From Paralichthys olivaceus (taxonomy: Eukaryota; Chordata; Actinopteri; Pleuronectiformes; Paralichthyidae): a stretch of 64,000 nt of DNA. Location: the NCBI RefSeq assembly GCF_024713975.1, contig NC_091107.1:19893501-19957500 (forward strand), written 5' to 3'. The translations under genes were made by a program, and so were the position numbers. This document shows, one piece after another, positions 26,601 to 38,000 of the stretch; position 1 is the stretch's first letter, and every line of letters begins with the position of its first letter. The notes beneath the pieces are model-generated. The model had not been told where the DNA came from, did no database searches, and was given only the letters and a program-made list of their open reading frames with translations.

Positions 26601-29600
26601 AACTGTCAGACCTGCAGAGGGACAGTCACAGCTTCAGAGTGGCCATGTGAAAATCCCATCACCCTCCGGTGTCCCCTCTGTGAAGGCCGCCGTACTTCAC
26701 AGCGGGGATCCTCACAGAAACAACAAGCTCCGTCCAGTCTGTCTGACCGGACCCACATCTTTTGTGTACCATTTGTTTATAACCTCTGTCTCTATTGTGC
26801 TTTGAGGACGGAGCTCTTTCAAGTGACAGATGGGTGGCACCTTTGAACACGTCATGTGGTCCTCCAGGAGCGTACATCACACCACGAGTGATGCATGTGC
26901 TCATGAAACTTGCGGAAAAATACCCTGGACAGGAGAGTCAGTCTCGAAAAAACAAAATCACCATGCCTGCTCTGGTGTGGGCGGAGAGTATGACAGTTGC
27001 CTGCATTACAGGTTAACCAGCCGAGAGGGGAGTGATACAGTCCTGACATATTAAAGCATCATAAATCTGAGTTAAATGAGCTCCAACAACAAGTTCCAAC
27101 TGACCTTTGCATCCATTTTCTACTCTAGTGAGTTTTGGAGACTGTGTAACCCAAAATGGATCTTAGAAGCTGAAGCCACTGACTGATGATGTCATCATCA
27201 GGTGACAGGAGATTGGTTTCATCGACAGAAATAGTGAGTGAATGATTTGACTAGTACTTCTTGTAGTCCAGGTTGAGTTATATTTGAATGTAGAGCAGCA
27301 CTTAGTCCTGTGAATAGAACCATTATCCTTCCATTATTTACTGTCCACATGAGCAGCTGCAGGATTTCTCTCATGACATCATCACCACAGTCTATCTCTT
27401 TACTTCTCAGCTGCTCATAGACTCAGCTATACATCACTAAAGAATCAACATGCAAATATTTGGTCTTTTTTTGTGGTTGGATTTACTCTCTGAAAAGAGC
27501 CACTTCCTCCACCATGAAGGGCGGCAGCGCTGACTCACACAGGTCGCTTTATCACAGCGTCTAAAGAGGTTCTGCTGAAGAGGAGCAGAAAGTGCTGAGA
27601 GCGCAGGGTGTCTCGGTTGGACAACTTGGAAGGGGCAATGTCTACATGTCTTCAGCAGCGTCTGGTTTGGATCCGTTCATCTACAGATATAGCACCACCC
27701 ACTCCTCCTGGTGAGCACAAGGCAGAAGAGTGGTAGAGGAATCATCAGCACCAGCCCAGCTGCAGGCCTTTAAACACAACAATAGATAAATTGTGCAGAT
27801 ACATCTGGTTCTCATGAGTTCAGCCCTTTAGATTTTTTGGGTTGGCAGAAAAATCAGAGCTCCAGAGCATTGTTATAAACGATTAAGGCTTAATTCTTTA
27901 CAAAAGAGAAGAATCTTGAATTCCAAGCTCCATGTCCATTGTTCTGTGAAAAGAAATGGAGACTTTTGCACAGGTCAGAGCTGAGCACTGATTTGACAGC
28001 AGCCATTTCAGACTATCAGGTTAAGTTTGTGAGCAATTATGAATTCAATTTGATTCACTGCCTGCTGATTGGATGAATCTAAGCACAGGTTAGCGTGTCA
28101 CACAGTTAAAATTTCTTTAGCTTTATCATGGTAAGTAAAAATGTTATTTAAAGCTACAATCAACAAGTCGACTTCTAAATAATTCAAACCAAACGTTTTG
28201 CTCGTAGTATGAGGAGAATCTGAGTTCAGGCCTGTGCTGCCAATTTTCCCTGAAAGAGAACCTTGAAATAAAACCCACTTAAGCCCTCTGTCTTCCCCTC
28301 CAGAGTGTAGTTAAACCCTGGCTGTGTATGGACATGATTACGGAGTGCCACAGGTTTTACATCAGTGCAGAACCTTGACTTCCAGCAGGAAACCTGGTGC
28401 ACGGGTCAATTACGTCTATACCTTGTTTTGCTTAAAGATGGAGGATGTTCTCCATGCTCAGACACACAAGCTGCACCTGAGATTTCAACTGTAGCAACGT
28501 CCATGTAAATAAATAAAACACAGCTTGCAGGAAGTGTTTTACTCTTGGCAGAAAGCATAGACGTGGGGTTATTGTGAGACGATGATGGCGTGGTGCTGCC
28601 CTGCACATGGCTGCGGCGAGGCCCGCATGTGAGCGCTCGATGCGGCCCACAGCGGAGACAGATCCGTTTGCTCAGCAGCTGAGTGGGGACGCGGAGATGC
28701 TCCTTTCACACTGAGCTGAGCACTGACAATCAGAGCTTTGTCAGGCAGGCATCTGCTGTTACAGCTCACAGGAAGAATACACGTCTCTTTAAAAATGTGC
28801 ACTGTGGGGTTATCAGTGTTAAAGATCAGGTGGCTTCATGTCAACGAACACATTATGTGCGTGGACTTTTAACAGCAGCATTTAGTCAGGCTTTTAAACA
28901 AAATCTAGTTTATTACAGGTTTTACATTTAGTATACAAACTGAACTGTGACTGGTCAGTTACCCTATAAATGGTACAACCATAGAACCAAGCTCTTCTAA
29001 CTGTCAGCACAGTAGCTGTGACTGAAACTCCTTGTTGAGTTTGGATCACCAAATGGCAAATGATTGACAAGAGAGACAGACACCATTCGACAGAAGACCC
29101 ACTGAATACACTTGTCCCTAAGAATTACATATTAACTAACCCACAGCTGAAACAATGGCGCTCCAAAACCTCCATTTGCATGACTGGCAAATACAAGTTA
29201 AACCTGTCTCAGCATTGTCTCGGCCATATGCTTGAAAAAACAGAGTGATGAAATAAATATTAATCAGTGTCTAAAGATAATGAGGTTATATGACCTTATA
29301 CCCTTACTCTAAACTCACACTCTTGTTGTTATGGAATCATGGGAGGAATTTTTTATTCAATACATCCTGACCTGAACTAGTCGGTGGAATGCCTACAAGT
29401 CTGTAATCATTAACACGGAATACTGTTATGCAAATTGACAGACTTTTATTAGAGAGCATAATTGAAGTGAGACATACCTACAGCACTGGCAGTCAGTATG
29501 GAAAAATATCTTAACTATTCAAATTAAATCATATAGATCTTTTGTAGCAACGTATTATTATTTTTTACCCCAAAACAGTGATACGAGCATAAGTGTGAAT

Positions 29601-29840
29601 GTAGTTCAAGCAGCTGTAGACAATCAAACTCTAGAACGTCATTCTGTCTGGCTGGACCTGATAAACAAATCAAACATTTGAATTCTTCCTGTTTAAAAGT
29701 CCAACTACATTCAGTTTACTCCTGTAGGCAAATCACAGCCTCACTGCACCATCTAGTGTTGACTCATACACATGACTACACATTTGACACATGAACGTTT
29801 ATCTAACTTGAGGAAAAAGTCAAAAGCCAATAACTTATTT
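23620..29840. other. Gene-free stretch between wnt11 and the THAP12-like gene
   Basis: The open frames here (longest about 130 codons) show no family similarity and several are antisense pairs of each other. No tRNA, rRNA or array structure was seen. Local GC-richer patches at 25.84-26.13 kb and 28.59-28.76 kb might be regulatory. Otherwise I see nothing. Confidence 0.5.
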
Positions 29841-29849
29841 TTGGAGCAT

Positions 29850-29855
29850 TTTATT
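29850..29855 (-). terminator. Candidate polyadenylation signal of the THAP12-like gene
   Basis: AATAAA on the minus strand, about 620 bases past the stop codon at 30474. The region between is AT-rich and plausible as a 3'UTR. Confidence 0.35.
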
Positions 29856-30473
29856 ACTTTTCTGACAAATATATATACGAAGGTTTTCCTATCAAGGAAA
29901 CATTCTTTCAAAGATACGTTTACAGCAAATTAATTCCTGCAGAGAGACAGGAAACTTGGGAAATCATCAGAGGACATGATCGAACTAACTCTGCTATTTG
30001 TGCCCAGGAAAGGTAAAGGGTGCAATTTCATAATTATAATGAATTTATGACAGGGATACACAAGTCAGTCTTGTCATTTTGGTAATGATAAAAATAGAGT
30101 TGTTTCACAGCCAATGGGACATTTTTAAACAAGTGTATTATCATAATACATGGGGTGAATTATTAGTTTTGCATCAAGGCACACAAGCATTGATTACTGT
30201 CAGTGGAGCATTGCTTTCTTTTGCCAAGATATTGGTCCCATTGGGCAGTACAACTGTACAAACTACAGAATAAAAAAAAAAAAACATAACATGGGGTTTG
30301 GTTTGCAGGAAAACAAAAGGAAAAGATTTTAGATCATAATGTACACAGAAAGATTGAGTTCAGAACTTAGGACCTCAATTTGGATTGAGACACTATAGTT
30401 CTTGAATATGTTTGTCATGACATCTCAAAAGCATTATTCAATCCTGCTAACCGTGATGGAAGACCTTCAACTC

Positions 30474-32005
30474 TTACAGTGCATGGAGCTCAGAGAGAGA
30501 CCTCTTCTCCTGCTGGATGAACTCCTGGAGGCTTCTTTTTCCTTGCCTGAAGTTGCTCTCCTTCCTGGAAAACGGCAAGATGACCTGGAGTCTGAGGAGA
30601 GTCTCAATGTTACTAAAACTTCTAATCTGTGACGTCTTCAGGGTGTCGAGCACAGTAGTAGGAAGATAACCGGCTAGGGGATCCAACCATTTTTCCTTCC
30701 ATGATTTCATCTCGGACTGAAGGGAGGCCTCGTCTGGCAAGTCCTCCTTGTACAGGCGGAACACGAGACCACTGAGAATGCTGGTTTCTAATTTGGACAT
30801 TGCGTAAGGCACAATCTCCAGACACCTCAAAGTATCCAATACCTTTTCTGTGAAGAGGTCATCAATCTCTGCTATTGAGTGCTCTATAACTCCCATGCTT
30901 ACTGATTCTTTGTAAAACTCACTCAATGGCTCTAGGAGCACTGAATGCAACATTGTGACATGGAGCTTAGAAGCCAGTGCGACAGCTTCCTCAAACCAGG
31001 CCTTGTGATGGCTGTCAACATCACTCTTCAGTTTACTAAGGCATGCTTTGAGATCAGACAAATTATTCACAGCAAGTAGCATGTCTAATGGTTTGCCCTG
31101 AAGAGACTGGCTTAGCTTCTTCGTTACACTCAGGGCGTTTTTCTGCGCAACTGTTGATAGGATGAACTCAAAGTTTCTGATTTCATTGAAGAACTGTGAT
31201 GCTTGCTGCTGGTTTGAAACACTTCCCTCTCCTTTCAGCTCATTCAAGCAGAGCATGACTGACTCTAAAATCTCTACCATCACTTCGTGCATGTCATGAC
31301 TCTTCTCCCAGCTCTTGATGAGTTTGTCCCGCAGCTCGTTGCCCTTTCCTTCGTCATCCTGGAACACGTGAATGATGGTGTCTTCCAGTTTGTTCTGGCG
31401 TTCTGCATCCTCTGTGAGCCAATGTAATATTTTACTAATGAGAACTGCTCCATCAGCTACTTCTTGAGAAGGAGAGGATTTAGCCAGCCATACATTAAGA
31501 GACAAAGAAGAGCTAAAACTTCTTACAGCCCGAGGAAATTTCTCAGCTATAGCTAAACTTACAGCCTTCATCTGAGTTCCTACTTCACCTACACTCAGCA
31601 AGGCCTGTCCTCTACAGTACTCCATGTTGAGCCCCCACTTCTCAGACAGGGTAGTCACAATAGCATCTGCAAGAGCAGCATGGTCTTCACTGAAAGGGAT
31701 GAAAGCCAGTGTTTCCTCACACTGGACATCCTCTTTGTTTAGGTACCTGATGCACAGGGGGACATAGAGCTCCCTGTCAATTTCAACAGCTTGCTCAGTT
31801 ATGATTGTGAAGAACTGAGAGTCCCAGAGTTCCTTGAGGATTTGTTCACGCAGCTGTGGCTCATAGAAGGACACTGCTGTTCTTGGTTCCTGAGCGACCT
31901 CTAGTATCTCTTCATTATTAGCCAGATTCCCCTCTCCATCTGCAGGCTTTGCTTCACTGGATGCCTGCAATTCTGTTGGTGTCCCTTGATTTAATTCAAA
32001 GACTC
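30474..32005 (-). CDS. hAT-derived module D (terminal) of the THAP12-like gene
   Basis: One exon of 509 codons plus the stop, preceded by a 37-base exon at 32149-32185. Landmarks: SQFFTIITEQAV, PLCIRYLN, CRGQAL (about residue 2073), LNVWLAKSS, FILSTVAQKNA, FYKESVSMGV, CLEIVPY and EMKSWKEKW. The segment before FFT is about half as long as in the other modules, so an N-terminal helical part has been lost. The first catalytic-type Asp is Glu. A hydrophobic stretch just above the exon is intron sequence, not a signal peptide. Confidence 0.82.
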
Positions 32006-35000
32006 CTGATGGCAACAATAAAAAAAAAGTCAATAACACAACTTCAAACTCAGCAAACATTGAGCTGATTAACTGCTCATTGTCTTTTTAATAATCAGAA
32101 CTTTACATATTGGTACCTTTATTATCTGGTTGGCATGAATGTACTTACCACTGTCCAACTTTAGTCCTTGCAAAGTTCCCATTACCTATAAAATAAGACA
32201 AACAACTTTGCTTATTTAATGTCGACAAAGGCTATAAAAATAATTATGTTTATATTTCCTACACAGTGCAAAGGCAAAGTATAATCTAGGGCTACAATCT
32301 ATCCATTATCACTTAGTATTTTCTTTATTAATTGTTTGGAGTCTAAAATATCAACTGAGGAAAAACTGTCCAATATAAGGCCCAATAATCAAAGGTTAGT
32401 TTTATCTCATATACCCCTAAACTCAAAATATATTCTATATACTACCAACATTTTCTATTAGATTTCCATTTGGGTAAACAGTTCTTGCCAGGAAAATCAC
32501 CTTGACAATGAAAATTGTTAACAATTGTTGGTCATTCTATTAACTAACTGTTGCAGCTCTTTTGTAATGTTAAGGAAACAAATTCTTAATTTACCTGGGA
32601 AAGGCATGGACTGCTCTCTGGATCCACCTCCATACACTTCTGAATGACCTCCGGTAGTCTCTGCAGTGTTGTGCAGTGAGACCGGAGCATCACATGATCC
32701 ATTCTGCTGCCTTTGCATAGAGTGTTTCTTAACAGATCCCTCATGGAATTCAGCGTTGTCTTCATCAGATCACACTCCATACTGACACTGGGCAGGACAG
32801 CGACAAGCCTCAGCAGTAAGGTAACAGTTGGGTGGCTCTTTGACTCAGGATGCAATAGAGTTTCAGCTATGGATGATGGAGGAGCAACATCCTGGTATTT
32901 CTCGCTCCACACAGTTGCCCAGATGTTGATTTCCTGCTCAGCTACTTCTGGCTCAGGAAGCTCTGTAAGATAGATGCTGAACGGCTTGTCTGTGGAATCC
33001 GCCAAAATCGGTTGTGGATTGCAGGAGGGCAGCAATGACAGGACCGACAGGGCCTTTAAGTGGCTGTCTGAGAAACTGTACTTCATCTCATCAACAAGAC
33101 TTCTGAGGAGAGGAACACTCAGATTTTCTCTGTAATATAACTCAGGAGACTCATAGCTCTGGGCTTCCTCTGAGAAGCACACTTGCTCAGGAGCTACCTT
33201 GGTTGCTAGCTGGAAGGCCTGTTCAAACCAGGTAGTGTGTAGAAAGCTCACATTCTCTAACATTTTGTTAAGAGTCTCTATGATTGAGGGGATTTTTTCA
33301 ACTTCACAGAGAATGTCAGCAGGGTTTCCACAGCGGAAGACAGTGCTACAGTTACGAAGAGGAGCACAAGCGTTCTTCAAAATCACAAGGGTGACAATGA
33401 AGTCCATGTTTCTTAGAGCGGTAGAGAGAACTTGTGCATGCATCGACTTGGCTCCTGTGGCAGTAGAGCTAACAGCATCTAGGCAGCTGAGAACACCCTC
33501 TAATGTGTCAGTGAGTATGTCAAAGAAGTCCTCTCTCTTTTTCCACCTTGAGCAACATGTTTCTGGAATTTCCTCCAGGGCCTCTCTTGGCATATTTAAA
33601 AGCCCATCAACGGCCTGTGCTAACTGTCCCTCCAGAATAGGAGAGTCATCAAAAAACAGCATCAAGTCTTCTGTGATATCCAACATTTTAGCTACTGAAG
33701 GGCAAGGCACACTTCCTGCCAGCCAGTGGGCAAGGCCACACGACTCGCTGGGCGTTACAACAGAGAGTGGATAATTCTTCAAGACATCCAAAGACATTTT
33801 CTTCAGACTTTGGTAACCTGAGCCCAAATGCATGAATGCTTGCCCTCGACACTGAGACATCGGTAAGCCCCAGTCTTCAGTGAGAATCTTTGCGAGGTTA
33901 TTTGCTTGCGAGTCAACATGACAGTTTTCATCAAATGGTAAGAAACCCATGAGCTCCACTTTCGGGGCTGATTCTCCAACATACCTGACAAAAACAGGTA
34001 GGTGCGTCTTGTCAGCGATCCTCACAGGTTTGTCTGTGATGAGTGAGAAGAATGGAGATTCCTGTATTTCCTTGAGTATGACATCCCTGATTCCATTTAT
34101 GAGGAGGTTCACCATTTCACCATCACCTATAGAGGGCATGCATTTGTTCTCTCTTCCAAACCAGTGGCACATGCTTAGCTCCTGGATGAAAAGATCTTTC
34201 TCTTCTTCTGACAGGTCAGAGAGACTGCTATTCTTTTTTCCCAGTAGTGCAGCCAGTCTGAACACTGTCGCCAGACTTTGACGATTATCTCCTGTGTGTC
34301 CATTCTCATCTGCAGGTTTCATGTCTTGGTCCTCCATCTTGTCAGGTGATTGCTCAATTTTGGGCTGCTCTGCCTCCTCCTTTATAGAATCAACTAAATC
34401 AGAGAGAACATCAGACAACGTAAGCGAGCTGTTAGGGCTAACATTCAAATAATGTAATGACAACAGTTACATTTTGTACTCTTATTACTATAAATATGAA
34501 GTTAAAATTTTTATTTGAACAGCCATACCTTCCATATTATTTTCAGAACCCCTGATTAAACTTTTGGATTCCTTGTCCTGTTGAGTATACACAGGAAAAT
34601 TTGTCATTCATATAATTAATAGAAAAAGAGAATAAAATAAGAATAAGAAAATAACTTTACACACTATCACTTTAATTAAAGAATACAAATACATACCAGA
34701 CAGATACCCTCCAAGGCTTGTGGTGTAACCTTCAAACACTGGGTCACCATGCGGTCAAGGTCTCTGCTGAAGTCGGTGCCCACCTGCAGCATAGCCAAAC
34801 ACGGGGACCTGTCTTTAGGGTTTGTATTTCTCAGGTACTCTTGGAAAGTCTTGTGGCGCATTACAACACCACAGTCCTCCAGTGCTGTGCTGGGTAGCAC
34901 AGACATAATCCTCAGCAGTGCATTGATGTTCCCAAAGTACTGCATGAGGGGCAGACGGAGGGTGTGAAATATGGAGCTTGGGATGGTCACAGATGCCACT

Positions 35001-38000
35001 TTGGTCTTCCAGGTTACTCTCCAACAGCAGAGCTCTGTGGAGAAGTTGTCAGCATCGGGAAGATCACTGCTGTAGAGAGGAGGCTTTGACTTCAAGCTCT
35101 CAAACATGTAGCTCACTGTGACTGAGCAAGGAACCAGGGAGAGGAAGTTGAGAGCCTCTTTGTGGTCTTCTGAAAAATGATCCTTCACAGCATTGATCAA
35201 GTTGTCTACCAGGGGCACACTTAAGCCATCTTTGTAAAACCCAACTGGCTTTATCATTGCGTCTCTTGGCAAAGAGTTTTCAGGCACTTCAATCTGCACT
35301 CTTAGGCTCTGTGCCATTGCACAAGCCTCATCAAACCAGTTCTGATGAAACACCTTCATATTTGTCTTTACTCGGTTCAGAGTGGACACAATACCACTGA
35401 TTTGGCAAAGCTGGGATGCGGCACTGAAGTGGTCCTTCTGGAGACCTGCACTCAGCTCTCTGGTAAAAGAGGATGCATTCTTTAAGACCACCATGGCAAT
35501 GATGAAATCAAACTCCATTAACTTGCAGAGAAGGGCCCCAGCCTGTGTAGACACAGAGGATTTCCATCTCTGTGGGTTGTTTTTAATTTTCTCCAGACAT
35601 TCGACCAGGGGCTCCAGCATCTGCACAAACACCTCATAAGAATCATGCTTCTCTTGCCAATGGCCACAGAACTTCCCTTGTAACTCCTGGACCTTTTCAT
35701 AGCTCTCTCTAAGACCAAACGCTATCACATGGTCAAGCTGTTTTTCTAAAGTAGCACTGCTGCCAAAAAGCATCAAAACCTCTTCAAATGTATCCAGGGC
35801 TCTTTTAATAGCAGGCACTGGGATGGATTTTGACCACCATGTGTTGAAAGAGTAGGTAGAGCAGTGTGTGCTTATAGCGAGAGGATATTTCTCCTGGACT
35901 TTGCAGGCAAAGGCTTTCAGCTTGTAGGAGACATCACCAGAGCCTAGGTATGCTTGACCTCTGCAGTTATTCAAATCAAGACGCCACTCGACAGTAACCA
36001 TTTCCAAGAGACGCAGCACCATGAGATCACAATCAAGATCAGCCTCCAGGAATCCCATCAACTCCAGACGCATGACATCAAAACTATCCACAAACCGAAG
36101 GAAAAGAGGGAGAAAATCTCTCTCCCCCAGTTTCACAACACTGTCAATGAACAAGGAAAAGAACGAACTCCCCACTTCTGTGAGGATTCCTGCCCTGACC
36201 GAGTTCTCGCACACAGTGAGAACCTCTTTCATTTCAGACTTGGTCACATAGTCGACCTCTCCATCTTGAGCAGAAGTGTCCCTCTGTAGCCTGCTTTGAC
36301 TGCTGTATGCAGCAATCACTGCAGATTGCAAAGCAGATTTGAGCGCTTCTCTGTCAGTCTCGGCACACTTCAATTCCACAAGCCTTTCCGCATCCATCTC
36401 TAGGTTTATGAGTTGTATTTCCTCCTCAGTGTCCTTTTCAGCGTTGTTTCCATGAGCTGCCACTGAAATGAAAAGCGGGAATGGTTTTGTAAGCAGAGAT
36501 TACTTCATCATTAGTCAGTGTGGGGCATACTGGGGAGAAATCAAAAAAACTTTGAAAAAATTTATTTTTCACTTCCACAATTCAAATATTTCTAAAACTT
36601 GTACATTTACTTTTCTTTTTGTTCAAAATGCACTATAGCCTTCATTCTTGAATCTTTGTGAGTGACAACAAACCTAATATTTTTAACTGTGATCATATGT
36701 GATAGAATAGACTTGTCATTAACCACAAGCGGCAGCATGTTGAATTGGGAAACAGATTTTAAACATTTCTCACCTTTGGTTGGCTTCTCTTTTGTGTCAT
36801 CATCCTGTAACACACACAAATGTTAAAACACACACAAAACACACGTACACATTTTAAACCGAATTCTGCTTATAGTCGACTCACCATTTGCAGAATGTGC
36901 AGGATGTCTGGGTGCTTCTGGACATATGAATCCACCATTTGCTCTACATTGAAGTGCACGTCTTGGTTTACATAGACATATGCCATGCTGCACTGTCTTT
37001 GGTCTTCTGGTGTGGCTCTCAGGTAGGAGTGGCAGCGCTCCAGAACCATATGATATTGGCCATACACATCTGCCTCTGCATTTACACATGGAACAGTGCC
37101 TAATACTCTCAGCAAGCTCTGCACATTCGGGTAAAACCCAATGTCTGGGATCTTGAGGGTAGCAAACACTGTGGTTGGTAGGATTCTGCGCTTGCTTGCA
37201 TGTCTCCATTTCACTTCCCAGCAACCAAGCTCTTCGTAAAATGTGTCAGGCCTTGCAAGGTTGTTCAGGTTGGCATCTGCTACTTTATCCCTGCGAATGC
37301 TGAAATTGTGGTCAGCCATGTAAGACGGCACTAATGAGAGCCATCGTAGAATCCTCACCATCTCAGTGCTGAACACTCTCTTCACCTCTGCAACAAGATA
37401 CTGCAAGATAGGTCGGCTCAGAGTTTCTCTGTAAAAGTCCTCCAGTGGTGTTTCAGCTGTGTCCCCTTGGTCCATCTCTGGTTTGGTGACCTCAACTCCC
37501 AGCTTCTTGGCTCGGCCGACTGCATCTGAAAACCATTTCCTGTGGAATATTGCAAGCTCCTGTTGATATTTGTTTACCAGCTTTAAGGCATTGGAGATTG
37601 TGTACTGCAAGGTACTGCTGATGCTAATTATTCCCCTGAGACTTGAGTTGAGTATGCTCACACAACAGAGAGTGTTCTTCAGAGCAACAAGCGTGATAAT
37701 GAAATTAAAATTCTTCAGCACTGGCTTGAGCTTGGCCATCTGTTCGGCAGTGTCTTCGTCTACCTTTGAAATCATCTCATTGATGCAGTTCAGGAATGGC
37801 TCCAGAATATCCAACATGGTCTGGAAGGCATCAGTGCTATGTTCCCAATTCACACTGACAGCTGCTTTGATCCGATCCACTTCTCCTTTTAAATGCCCAT
37901 ATGTTATCTGGATCTTTCCTTCCAGTCTTTTGGAAAGCTCTGGTGTTCTCCTGAGTAACGAGGCTACCTCTTCCACGGTGTCTGCAGCCTTCTGGGTGGA

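Noticed and set aside
30271-30284. A-rich run after 'gaat', like a retrocopy tail
   Set aside because: No target-site duplication or coding body on the plus strand; a simple A homopolymer in the 3'UTR of the minus-strand gene is enough.
32006-32060. Hydrophobic leader at the N-terminus of the last giant frame, like a signal peptide
   Set aside because: It is translated intron: the acceptor CCATCAG at 32006 lies after it and only the downstream part is in the joined frame.
33199-33774. A 191-codon plus-strand frame
   Set aside because: Antisense shadow of module C; the sense frame has clear family landmarks.
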